Source of the DNA: DATCHW01 sp036508135
Lineage (GTDB): Bacteria > Bacteroidota > Ignavibacteria > Tepidaquicellales > Tepidaquicellaceae
Assembly (NCBI GenBank): GCA_036508135.1
Contig: DATCHW010000117.1
Span: 1-64,000, forward strand
Direction of reading: 5' to 3'
Length of the DNA stretch: 64,000 bases
Position numbers and translations under genes: made by a program. The notes under the pieces are model-generated. The model was given only the letters and a program-made list of their open reading frames with translations. It did no database searches and was not told the DNA's origin. Of this stretch, positions 53,890-62,026 are shown piece by piece. Numbering within the stretch: the first letter of the stretch is position 1; every line of letters begins with the position of its first letter.

Positions 53890-54801
53890 TTACACTTTTT
53901 CCACTTCTTTTTTTCCGAGCAAGCCTGAGGGTTTTAAAAGAAGTATTAAAATTAAAATCGCAAACGCAATCGCATCCCGGAACGTGGAAGATAAATAGCC
54001 CGAGACAAAAGTCTCCACTATCCCGAGTATAAGTCCCCCGAGCGCGGCTCCGAGGATATTCCCTATCCCGCCAAGTACGGCAGCCACAAATGCTTTCAAG
54101 CCGTAGAGTATTCCGATAAGCGGGTCAATCTTTGGATAATTCAGCCCGAAAAGAATTCCTGCTACTGCCGCAAGTGCAGACCCGATTATAAAAGTGAAAC
54201 TGATAACGCGGCTTATGTTAATACCCATTAAATTTGCTGCCGTCATATTATATGAAACCGCACGCATTGCAGTACCCATCTTGGTTTTCATAACTATCAG
54301 GCGAAGAATGAACATAAATATCAATGATACGGCAATTACAACTATTGAATTCGAATAAATCACAGCGTCACCGAGATATAAGGCAGGTTTATTTTCTACC
54401 AGAGTAGGGAATGATTTCGGGTCGGCACCGAATACAAGCTGACCTGTATATTCAAGAAACAATGATACACCGATAGCAGTGATTAATATAGTAAGCTTCG
54501 GTGAATTGCGAAGCGGTTTATATGCAAGTTTTTCAATCGTGAATCCAAGCAAAGCACATAACAGCATTGCTCCGGTAAGTATTCCGAATGCGAGTAATAA
54601 GGAAGTGCCCCCTGAAAAGGTTGTAAAACTGAAAACCATTGCAAGATAATATCCTGCATACGCTCCTATCATAAACACATCGCCGTGGGCAAAATTTATG
54701 AAGCGGAGTATTCCGTATATCATAGTATAGCCGAGTGCTATGAGTGCATATATACTGCCAAGTGAAAGTCCGTTAAATAATTGCTGAACGAATTCCGTCA
54801 T
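53890..54801 (-). CDS. livH: Branched-chain amino-acid-type ABC transporter permease LivH
   Basis: 303 residues, about eight membrane helices. Family features: LFNGLSLGSIYALIALGYTMIYGILRFINFAHGD at the N-terminus, GTAMRAVSYNMTAANLMGIN (cytoplasmic ATPase-coupling loop), and the LLLKPSGLLGKKEVEKV end. It overlaps the binding-protein gene by 4 bases. The second permease (LivM) and both ATPases (LivG/F), normally adjacent, are absent; the gene is followed by T9SS genes. The rest of the system must lie elsewhere or use other subunits. Confidence 0.92.
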   Translation of the reverse strand: MTEFVQQLFNGLSLGSIYALIALGYTMIYGILRFINFAHGDVFMIGAYAGYYLAMVFSFTTFSGGTSLLLAFGILTGAMLLCALLGFTIEKLAYKPLRNSPKLTILITAIGVSLFLEYTGQLVFGADPKSFPTLVENKPALYLGDAVIYSNSIVVIAVSLIFMFILRLIVMKTKMGTAMRAVSYNMTAANLMGINISRVISFTFIIGSALAAVAGILFGLNYPKIDPLIGILYGLKAFVAAVLGGIGNILGAALGGLILGIVETFVSGYLSSTFRDAIAFAILILILLLKPSGLLGKKEVEKV

Positions 54802-55943
54802 GGTGCAATTGTTTCTTTATATTTGAATTTTCCGTCTTTGATTTCCATTACAACTGCCGGTTTTATTGCATTACGTTGTTCATTCATAGTAATATTTCCT
54901 GTTACTCCCGGAAAATCTTTTGTTAGTGCCAGTTGTTTCCTTATATCATCACCCTTGGTGGAATTTGCTCTCTTTATTGCATCGAACAAGAGTAAACCCG
55001 CATCGTATGAAAGGAATGACATTGCATCGGGTTCGGATTTATATTTTTCACGGTATTTTTTTATGAATTCCTGTACTTTAGGATTCGGGTCTTCTGCAGA
55101 AACGTGAGTTGAAAAGAAACAGCCCTCGAGCGCATCTTTCGCTTTTCCTTCTGTCAGTTTCTCTGATTCCCAGCCGTCGCCGCCGAACAGAGGTATCGAA
55201 AGTCCTATTTCTCTCGCCTGTATTGCTATCAAGCCTACATCCGTATAATAACCGGGAAGAAATATTGCCTCAGGATTGGTGGATTTCAATGCCGTCAACT
55301 GGCTTTTGAAATCTTTATCTCCTGCCTGATATTTCTGCTCGCCTACTATTTCCCCGCCTAATTCCTTGAATACTTTTTTAAAGTTTTCGGCAAGACCCGT
55401 GGAGTATGCATTTTTCTGGTCAATCAGCAGTGCTACTCTTTTCACCTTCATCGAATTCAATGCAAACTTGCTCATTACGGTTGCCTGGAAAGGGTCAATG
55501 AAACAAACTCTGAAAATATAATCACCTATAAGAGTAACTTCCGGATTTGTGGATGCGGGAGATATCATCGGGATTTTATTGGTCTGGCAGATAGGTGCAG
55601 CTGCTTTGCTCCTTGATGATGCTACTTCTCCGATTAATGCCACCACTTTATCTCGGTTAATCAATTTCTCTACCACGGTCTGAGTCTCTGCAGGCAATCC
55701 TCTGTTATCATAAGTGATAAGTTCAATTTGCTTTCCTAAAACTCCGCCCGATTTATTTATTTCTTCTACTGCTAACTTCAGACCATTATCGGATGAAATT
55801 CCGAAAGTTGCTTCGCTTCCAGTAAGCGAAGTAAACTGCCCTATCATAATTTTATTCTCGTCGGATTTTGGTTTGCAGGAAATTAAAGATATTGAAATGA
55901 TTAAAATGAATACTGAACTGATTAAGGTATGAAGATTTTTCAT
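54798..55943 (-). CDS. livK: Branched-chain amino-acid-type ABC transporter substrate-binding lipoprotein
   Basis: 381 residues, type I periplasmic-binding fold. Lipoprotein signal with Cys in SVFILIISISLISCKPKSD; then KIMIGQFTSLTGSEATFGISSDNGLKLAVEEINKSGGVLGKQIELI as in LivK/AmiC-like proteins, and the hinge MISPASTNPEVT. In this family specificity varies widely (leucine, urea, amides, aromatic acids), so the ligand is open. First gene of the two-gene unit with livH; about 370 bases of upstream gap contain a MITE-like element. Confidence 0.88.
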   Translation of the reverse strand: MKNLHTLISSVFILIISISLISCKPKSDENKIMIGQFTSLTGSEATFGISSDNGLKLAVEEINKSGGVLGKQIELITYDNRGLPAETQTVVEKLINRDKVVALIGEVASSRSKAAAPICQTNKIPMISPASTNPEVTLIGDYIFRVCFIDPFQATVMSKFALNSMKVKRVALLIDQKNAYSTGLAENFKKVFKELGGEIVGEQKYQAGDKDFKSQLTALKSTNPEAIFLPGYYTDVGLIAIQAREIGLSIPLFGGDGWESEKLTEGKAKDALEGCFFSTHVSAEDPNPKVQEFIKKYREKYKSEPDAMSFLSYDAGLLLFDAIKRANSTKGDDIRKQLALTKDFPGVTGNITMNEQRNAIKPAVVMEIKDGKFKYKETIAP

Positions 55944-56031
55944 AAAGTCTGTTTTGATTTAGAAAACGATAAAAAATAAGTTAATTAGTTTTTAAAAACA
56001 ATAAAGATATTATACATTGAATTATATGAAG

Positions 56032-56229
56032 TCACATCTGTCCAAAATAAATATTATTAAAAATATTTTGACCAGCAAAAGCTGATTTCCGGTAAAAAAT
56101 TCCCCCTTAATAAAGGGGGAACAAAAGGGGGTTGTTTTTGTTTCGATGAAAATTTGTCCCAAAAAAGTTAATTGTTTTAATTTAATTGCACTTTTATTTA
56201 AGTTCCCAATTTATTTTGGACAGCTGTGA
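56032..56229. mobile_element. MITE-like element with 21-base inverted ends, upstream of the Ubl operon
   Basis: The 21 bases at 56032-56052 (TCACATCTG then TCCAAAATAAAT) face their inverse at 56209-56229 with one mismatch. Flanking 7-mers TATGAAG and TATGATG differ at one position and may be a target duplication. Inside is a full TTCCCCCTT/AAGGGGGA/AAAGGGGGTTGT repeat (56099-56136). No open frame. It ends 86 bases before the ubiquitin-like gene's start, so it may carry or displace its promoter. Confidence 0.65.
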
Positions 56230-56315
56230 TATGATGTCATACACGGTTAAATATTTTCCTTATTTGAGTAAATCTTTTCCATTTCACATAGTTCCGTAAT
56301 TTGATAAATTTACGT

Positions 56316-56585
56316 ATGGCAAAAATTAATGTAACAATCATAGACGCAACAGGAAATAAAGAGCAGCAGGCAACATTGCCTGACGATGCCCCTATTAAGC
56401 GGATTATGGAGGCATTGCTTCCGAAAATGAAAATGCCCCTTACGGGACCGGATGGCGACCCGCTTTCTTACAAATTCCATCATAAAGCTTCAGGCAAGCA
56501 GTTATCCGAAGACCAGACTCTCGCTCAGGCAGGCGTTAAAGACGGAGATGTTTTAAGATTGTATCCTGAAATTACTGCCGGCTAA
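56316..56585 (+). CDS. Ubiquitin-like beta-grasp protein (YukD/EsaB-like)
   Basis: 89 residues (start at the ATG at 56316; a TTG five codons upstream is possible). The strand-helix-strand pattern fits a ubiquitin fold: KINVTIIDATGNKEQQATLP, helix around PIKRIMEALLPKMKMP, DPLSYKFHHKASGKQL, and GVKDGDVLRLYP, which is the ubiquitin-like turn DGDxLRLxP. It ends in ...PEITAG with a terminal glycine and no extension, so it could be adenylated directly without processing. Five bases downstream begins an E1-like enzyme. YukD-type proteins also act with WXG100 secretion, but none of those genes is here, and the E1 neighbour favours conjugation. Confidence 0.82.
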   Translation: MAKINVTIIDATGNKEQQATLPDDAPIKRIMEALLPKMKMPLTGPDGDPLSYKFHHKASGKQLSEDQTLAQAGVKDGDVLRLYPEITAG

Positions 56586-56589
56586 ATCG

Positions 56590-57768
56590 ATGACAACAAT
56601 AAATCTTTCCGATATTAACGTTAACAGATATTCACGATTCGATATTATTACCTGGTGGGATAAAAAAATATTAAAAAATTCAAAGGTGCTTGTTATCGGC
56701 TGCGGAGCACTCGGAAATGAGATCGTGAAAAACCTTGCAATGACAGGCGTTGGTCATATCTATGTCGTGGATATGGATAAAGTGGAATTGACTAATCTGA
56801 CCAGAAGTGTTCTTTTCAGAAAGGAAGATATAGGTAAAAGCAAATCGGAGACAATCTGCAGAAGAGCTAAAGAAATAAATGATGAAATTGAAATAAAATA
56901 TTTTAACGGAAACGTTTTTGAACTCGGACTCGGTGTTTTTAAAAATATGGATATCATACTTTGCGGACTTGATAACAGGGAAGCAAGAATATATATAAAT
57001 CAATCCTGCAGAAAAGTAAGCACACCATGGATAGACGGGGCAATCGAAGTTATCAGCGGTGTGGCAAGAGGATTCTTCTCGAATGAAAAAGCTTGCTATG
57101 AATGCACGTTCAGCGAAGCAGATTATAAAGTTCTTAATAAGAGAAAATCCTGTATGCTGCTTGGTATTGATGATATTCATCAGGGAAAAATCCCGACCAC
57201 TCCTACAATCTCTTCTATAATAGCAGGGATTCAGGTTCAGGAAGCAATAAAATTCCTTCATAATCGCGAAGAACTGATTCTGCTGGATGGGAAAGGATTT
57301 GTTTACAATGGAGTTACAAATGAATCCTACATCGTTGAGTATCAGCCGAAGGATGAATGCCCTTCGCATTATACTTTTGATAATATTAAAAAAATTAAAA
57401 ATGATTTTTACAGTTCTACCTTACAGGATGTATTTGAATTTGGTGAAAAGTATTTTACCGGCTCCGGTTTTATAATCGAATTTAATAATGAAATCGTATA
57501 TAAATTAATGACCTCCGATGGAAAGGAAAAAGAATATTTTGCAAATATGAACTTGCTTTCAACAAAAGATATCAGAGATAAAAATATTATATATACCCCC
57601 CTATCATTTCATATGTTGACTACCAATTCAGAATTGTTTGATTCCCTTCGCCATAAAAAACTGACCGATTTGAAAATCCCTTATAATGATATTCTTATAT
57701 TGAAAGACAGGACGTCGTCAGGAGAGATTCAGATAGAATTTGAAGCCGGAAACATATTTAAGGATTAA
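56590..57768 (+). CDS. E1-like ThiF/MoeB-family adenylyltransferase with C-terminal extension
   Basis: 392 residues. Activates a ubiquitin-like partner by adenylation. The ThiF domain (about 15-250) has the nucleotide loop G37CGALG42, Asp61 and Asp63 after it, N69 and the arginine finger Arg72 (ELTNLTRSVLF), Lys85 (GKSKSE), and Asp128 (CGLDNREAR). Cys169-x2-Cys172 plus Cys257-x2-His260 may form the structural zinc site, with Cys188 (KRKSCMLLG) as the candidate thioester cysteine. After about residue 265 a further 125-residue domain, unlike MoeB, ends in LKIPYNDILIL...FEAGNIFKD and is not recognised. It sits 4 bases after the Ubl gene and 6 before the RING-type gene. Confidence 0.86.
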   Translation: MTTINLSDINVNRYSRFDIITWWDKKILKNSKVLVIGCGALGNEIVKNLAMTGVGHIYVVDMDKVELTNLTRSVLFRKEDIGKSKSETICRRAKEINDEIEIKYFNGNVFELGLGVFKNMDIILCGLDNREARIYINQSCRKVSTPWIDGAIEVISGVARGFFSNEKACYECTFSEADYKVLNKRKSCMLLGIDDIHQGKIPTTPTISSIIAGIQVQEAIKFLHNREELILLDGKGFVYNGVTNESYIVEYQPKDECPSHYTFDNIKKIKNDFYSSTLQDVFEFGEKYFTGSGFIIEFNNEIVYKLMTSDGKEKEYFANMNLLSTKDIRDKNIIYTPLSFHMLTTNSELFDSLRHKKLTDLKIPYNDILILKDRTSSGEIQIEFEAGNIFKD

Positions 57769-57774
57769 TAAGAA

Positions 57775-58686
57775 TTGACAGAAATTAACATTGAAAATAA
57801 ATCGAATAAAAAAAATAAGTGCCCTTATTGCCAGTCATTTATAAAGCAGGAAGCGGATACAATTTTTTGCAGTAACTGCGGAACCCCTCACCATATTGAG
57901 TGCTGGGAAGAAAACGGCGGATGCACAACATACGGCTGCAAAGAAAATCCTGTTATGCAAAACAAGCAGGAAGAAAGCACCGTAATCCGGGGAATCGATG
58001 TCGGAAATAAGACTATAGAAGAATTAAGGGAAACACTGCAAAAAGAAAATGTTATTGCACAAGGGGAGATTGAATGTAAGTACTGCAGTAAAAAAATTGA
58101 TTCCAATTCTAAATATTGCAAGCATTGCGGGAAAAAACAGGCGGATGAAACCACTTCAACTGCTTTTGAAACAGAATATAAAAACCGCTACAAGGAAAAT
58201 GTATCGATAAAGAGAAAAAGCAATTTCCTTACTGCCGGGAGTATAACCTTTCTAAGCATTTTTATTATTATAGTATTAGTGTTCTCCTATAAACTTATTA
58301 ATGAAAATCTCGTAGGAGAAAAAGCGAAAGTAAAAGAACTTATAAAAATCTGGAATGACTCTTATCAGGATAAGAACATTGAAAAGATGAAGCAGATTCT
58401 CGATAAAGATTATCTCTACTATGACAAAAACGATAAGACAGCGGATGCATCCCAGCGACTAAAATTGATGTCCGCTTTTTTCAAATCCAACAAATACAAA
58501 AACTGCATAATTCTAAACGTAAAAACAGAGCCTGATTCGGTTTCAGCATATCATTTATTTCTAACCTTTGACCAGTTATTTATTTACGAAAATGAAACGA
58601 AAACAGAAAAGAGAAGCTTTAAACTCTATCGCGGCGAAGATAGCAAATTAAAAATCTTCAGAGAATACGCCCAAAGTGAAAAATAA
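57775..58686 (+). CDS. Membrane-anchored prokaryotic RING-type zinc protein
   Basis: 303 residues; start codon TTG. Domains: a RING-like binuclear zinc region at 16-55 with ligands Cys16, Cys19, Cys32, Cys35, His40, Cys43, Cys50 and Cys55 (CSNCGTPHHIECWEENGGC), as in Prok-RING_1; a second zinc ribbon at about 100-122 (CKYCSKKI, CKHCGKK); one membrane helix (about 152-173, ITFLSIFIIIVLVFSY); and an extracytoplasmic C-terminal domain of about 130 residues that could have an NTF2-like fold (LIKIWNDSYQDKNIEKMKQIL). It lies directly after the E1 gene, which suggests an E3-like or scaffold role; no E2 or JAB protease gene is in the window. Confidence 0.85.
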   Translation: MTEINIENKSNKKNKCPYCQSFIKQEADTIFCSNCGTPHHIECWEENGGCTTYGCKENPVMQNKQEESTVIRGIDVGNKTIEELRETLQKENVIAQGEIECKYCSKKIDSNSKYCKHCGKKQADETTSTAFETEYKNRYKENVSIKRKSNFLTAGSITFLSIFIIIVLVFSYKLINENLVGEKAKVKELIKIWNDSYQDKNIEKMKQILDKDYLYYDKNDKTADASQRLKLMSAFFKSNKYKNCIILNVKTEPDSVSAYHLFLTFDQLFIYENETKTEKRSFKLYRGEDSKLKIFREYAQSEK

Positions 58687-58744
58687 TTGATGTAACAACT
58701 TACCTCCCGATTCAGAGTCTTTGTGAAATGATAATTTTTAGTAG

Positions 58745-58769
58745 GACAGACATTCCTGTCTGTCATTTT
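58745..58769 (+). terminator. Hairpin after the Ubl-E1-RING operon
   Basis: GACAGACA, a TTCC loop, and TGTCTGTC followed by ATTTTATT, 59 bases beyond the RING gene's stop. It may terminate the operon; the sequence also looks like a dispersed repeat, so the terminator function is tentative. Confidence 0.6.
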
Positions 58770-58800
58770 ATTGCTCCGCTCTTATTCGAAAAATTATTTT

Positions 58801-59760
58801 TTATATAAGAAACTTTGCTATAAGCAATCCCAGCATCAGGGTAACACCGAATTGAGTGTTAAGTTGTGCCGTCATAATATTATGTTTCGTTCCGAATTCA
58901 AATGCAGGCATCGCTTCAGTTGGAACGTGGTCGAGCATTTTAATTAGTTTCCATGCAGTCGGGAAGGAAATAAAATTCAGTAAAGCAAACCAGGGTAGTA
59001 ATCCAAAAACCACAAAGAAAATTATAGACGCATAAGCGCCAAGTACGAAGAAATAATATAAATATTTTGAGTATTTTTCTCCGACAAGTATTGGCAAAGT
59101 TTTAACGCCGAAAGTCCCGTCAAACTTTACATCTCTTATATTATTTGAGTGCAGGATTGCTATGATTAAAAATCCGAATGGTATGGATAATATAACAGGT
59201 ATCCAGTTGAATACCATTGTTTGAACGATATATGCGCCGAGAGTCATTCCGACTCCGAAATTCAGGAAAACCTGTATATCGCCGAGCGCTTTATATTTCA
59301 TCGAAAAAGGTGTAGCTGTATAAAAAATTGCGGAGAACAAGCCGAATATACTAAGATATAATATTGGGGTGCCGACCTGGAAATAAAGATAAACTGCAAT
59401 TAAAGAAGCCAGTCCCAGAGAAACTGTTGCGCCAACTTTCATTTCGGAAATTGTCATTAATCCTTTTGATAATACAAGGGAGCCTCCGTGCGGGATTCCG
59501 ATCTCTTCATCAGCTTTATCTATACCTTTTTTAAAGTCAAAAATATCGTTTACAAGATTTGCTCCGATGTGAACAAGAACACATCCTATAAGCGTCACAA
59601 GAAAAAGAATTATATTAAATTTCAAACCCGGATTTAGTATTACGGATAAAAGTGAACCGTAGAGAACCGGAATCACCGAAGCCGGAAAAGCATAAGGGCG
59701 TACTGCCATCCACCATACTTTTAATCCCGCAGGTTTAGAATTAGTAATATTTTCAATCAT
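58801..59760 (-). CDS. menA: 1,4-dihydroxy-2-naphthoate polyprenyltransferase (UbiA family)
   Basis: 319 residues, about nine helices. Adds the isoprenoid tail in menaquinone synthesis. First Asp-rich motif LVNDIFDFKKGIDKADE and second NIRDVKFDGTFGVKTLPILVGE are both complete, and the N-terminal WWMAVRPYAFPASVIPVLYG is typical of MenA. Other UbiA prenyltransferases are possible, but this combination favours MenA. Convergent with the Ubl operon across 114 bases. The upstream region is filled with tandem repeats. Confidence 0.9.
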   Translation of the reverse strand: MIENITNSKPAGLKVWWMAVRPYAFPASVIPVLYGSLLSVILNPGLKFNIILFLVTLIGCVLVHIGANLVNDIFDFKKGIDKADEEIGIPHGGSLVLSKGLMTISEMKVGATVSLGLASLIAVYLYFQVGTPILYLSIFGLFSAIFYTATPFSMKYKALGDIQVFLNFGVGMTLGAYIVQTMVFNWIPVILSIPFGFLIIAILHSNNIRDVKFDGTFGVKTLPILVGEKYSKYLYYFFVLGAYASIIFFVVFGLLPWFALLNFISFPTAWKLIKMLDHVPTEAMPAFEFGTKHNIMTAQLNTQFGVTLMLGLLIAKFLI

Positions 59761-59880
59761 TTTTCAAGATTAAATTTATTAGTAAAAATACTAACTATTT
59801 TTCGGAATTTAAAGTTCTAATTTCATCAGAAAATAAAAGTAAAATGTATAATTAATGAAAATTTTGCACTTTCTTTCCAT

Positions 59881-60146
59881 TCTCACTTTTCAACTTTTTA
59901 ACCTTTTAATTTTTATACCTTTTAACTTTTATACCTTTTAATTTTTATACCTTTTAACTTTTATACCTTTTAACTTTTATACCTTTTAACTTTTATACCT
60001 TTTAACCTTTATACCTTTATACTTTTATACCTTTATACCTTTATACCTTTATACCTTTTAACTTTTATACCTTTTAACTTTTATACCTTTTAACTTTTTA
60101 ACCTTTTAACTTTTATACCTTTATAACTTTATACCTTATAACTTTC
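59881..60146. repeat. Tandem pyrimidine-rich repeat of about 16 bases
   Basis: About 250 bases of near-identical units ACCTTTTAACTTTTAT, with variants AATTTTTATACCTTTT and TATACCTTTATACC. It lies between the starts of menA (59760) and the end of the CPBP gene (60148). All units lack A-to-T symmetry breaks: T-rich on the plus strand, A-rich on the minus strand. No coding frame or spacer sequences. Confidence 0.85.
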
Positions 60147-60147
60147 C

Positions 60148-60765
60148 CTAATTCACCGGCAATATTATGAATATCAAGGGATCCCATACCATATGCGAAA
60201 TCAAAACAGGAACAATATTATTCCCGCGCCAGATAAACATAAGCCCCCAGAATATCCCGACGAGAAATGCTGCAAGAATCAAAACCGGATTCAATGTCGG
60301 GAAATGAACTGCTGTATAAAAAAATGTGGTCAGTGAAAATGCTTTTAATTGTCCGTGATGCTTCGCCATTAGTCTCTGCAAAAATCCTCTCCAGAATATT
60401 TCCTCTCCGAATCCTATCGGAAAAAACAAAAGCATTCCGATAAGCCACTTCGGTATTGCACCGGGGCGTGCATAAACATTGGAAATCCCCTGCTGATGGT
60501 CGGGAATAATATGAAATAAATCAAGCATCTGACGTCCGGTGTAAAAGACTATGTAAAGAATTACAGCACTTATAATACCGATTGATATTTCTTTGAAATT
60601 AAAATTTTTAAGGCTTAGCTGGTCTCTGAATACCGATAAAGAAATCACAGAAAGGAGTGAAGCAGAAAATGTCATCATTATCCAGAAATTATCGATGGGC
60701 TTTACCACGAACATCAAAAACCATAATACACAAGCGAGTGCAACCGATAAATAATATTTTAACAT
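60148..60765 (-). CDS. CPBP-family intramembrane metalloprotease
   Basis: 205 residues with about six helices. The glutamate pair and arginine of motif 1 are in FGEEIFWRGFLQR, motif 2 has His in YTAVHFPTLN, and motif 3 the His/Asn-like SHMVWDPLIF. The glutamic-type intramembrane protease fold is complete. Some members modify prenylated or secreted peptides, others are protective membrane proteins; the substrate is unknown. It follows the NRAMP-like gene by 9 bases and is in the same operon. The stop lies against the tandem repeat. Confidence 0.87.
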   Translation of the reverse strand: MLKYYLSVALACVLWFLMFVVKPIDNFWIMMTFSASLLSVISLSVFRDQLSLKNFNFKEISIGIISAVILYIVFYTGRQMLDLFHIIPDHQQGISNVYARPGAIPKWLIGMLLFFPIGFGEEIFWRGFLQRLMAKHHGQLKAFSLTTFFYTAVHFPTLNPVLILAAFLVGIFWGLMFIWRGNNIVPVLISHMVWDPLIFIILPVN

Positions 60766-60774
60766 CGAAAAATC

Positions 60775-62022
60775 TTAATTAATAAATGACATTACAAGCA
60801 GTGAGAAAGAAAGCAGTGTAATTATCACAGCCGCTCCCCAGCCGATAATATTATTTATCGGTTTATTTACATACTCTCCCATTACTTTCTTATTGTTTGT
60901 CAAAAGCATTATCGCCACAATAACGACCGGAAGAAATATTCCGTTCAAAACCTGTGACCATATTGTTATTTTAATCAATGGAGCATTCGGTAGTAATACA
61001 ATTACAATAGCTAATACCAGCATACCCGTATAGAGTATGTAAAACTCGGGAGCTTCCTTCCATTTTTTATCGATACCGGACTCAAATCCGAAAGCTTCAC
61101 ACACATAAAATGAAGCCGCTAACGGTAATATTGTTGCGGAAAAAATGGAGGCGACAAAAAGTCCGAACGCAAATACATGTGCTGCTAATGCACCTGCAAG
61201 AGGTTGAAGAGCAAATGCCGCATCTTCCGCTTTCTCTATTATTACATTATTCTCATGAAGAGTTGAGGCACAGGCGACTATAATAAAAAATGCTACTACA
61301 ACCGTCGCAACACAGCCGATAAGTATATCTAATACAGCAAATTTATAATCCTCTTTTTTTAAACCTTTTTCGATGACAGATGATTGCAGGTAAAAAAGCA
61401 TCCATGGTGCAATTGTTGTTCCCACCATTCCGATTACCATTGCAATATATTTCGAATTAAATTCAAGCCCGGGTTTTACTATCGACTGTCCTATTTCATT
61501 CCAGTGCGGCTCTCCAAGTAATGCTGAAACAACATACATCAGGAGAGATAAACTGAATATAATAAAAATTTTCTCGGCAATTTTATAATTTCCCTTTACA
61601 ACAAGTATCCATACAAAAAATCCTGCGAGAGGTACAGAAATATATTTACTGATGCCCAGCACATCCATACTGCCTGCCACACCCGCAAACTCAGTGGTTG
61701 TATTTCCAATATCCGCAATTAGAAGTCCGATGAAGATGTAAAATGTAACTTTAAGTCCGGCATTTTCCCTGATAAGATCTGCAAGTCCTTTACCGGTGAC
61801 TATACCCATCCGGGCATTCATTTCCTGTACAACAATAAGAAAAATAAAAGAAGGAATTAAAGTCCATATCAACCGGTAGCCGTATAGCGCCCCTGCCACT
61901 GAATATGTTGTGATTCCGCCTGCGTCATTATCAACACTGCCGGTAATCAGCCCGGGTCCTAATATTGCGAAGAATAAAGCAAGATTTCTCCACAGGCTTT
62001 TTCTTTTTTCTTTAAAAATCAT
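60775..62022 (-). CDS. Divergent NRAMP-family transporter (possible Mg2+ type)
   Basis: 415 residues, about 11 helices of the NRAMP fold. Helix 1 has GLITGSVDNDAGGITTYSVAGALYGYR in place of the canonical DPGN motif, and helix 6 has MVGTTIAPWMLFYLQSSVIEKG in place of MPHN, so the Asn ligand and the methionine that favours soft transition metals are both lost. Such changes are reported for NRAMP-related Mg2+ transporters. The gene begins 4 bases after a MgtE-type regulatory protein, which agrees with magnesium. A true MntH is encoded at 30100-31350, so this is not the manganese system. Confidence 0.82.
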   Translation of the reverse strand: MIFKEKRKSLWRNLALFFAILGPGLITGSVDNDAGGITTYSVAGALYGYRLIWTLIPSFIFLIVVQEMNARMGIVTGKGLADLIRENAGLKVTFYIFIGLLIADIGNTTTEFAGVAGSMDVLGISKYISVPLAGFFVWILVVKGNYKIAEKIFIIFSLSLLMYVVSALLGEPHWNEIGQSIVKPGLEFNSKYIAMVIGMVGTTIAPWMLFYLQSSVIEKGLKKEDYKFAVLDILIGCVATVVVAFFIIVACASTLHENNVIIEKAEDAAFALQPLAGALAAHVFAFGLFVASIFSATILPLAASFYVCEAFGFESGIDKKWKEAPEFYILYTGMLVLAIVIVLLPNAPLIKITIWSQVLNGIFLPVVIVAIMLLTNNKKVMGEYVNKPINNIIGWGAAVIITLLSFSLLVMSFIN

Positions 62023-62026
62023 ATCG

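Noticed and set aside
56680..57369. 229-codon frame opposite the E1-like gene
   Set aside because: The plus-strand gene has complete E1 motifs and operon spacing; the antisense frame has no domain.
59881..60146. Possible CRISPR array
   Set aside because: Units are contiguous and differ by point changes; there are no unique spacers and no cas genes in the window.
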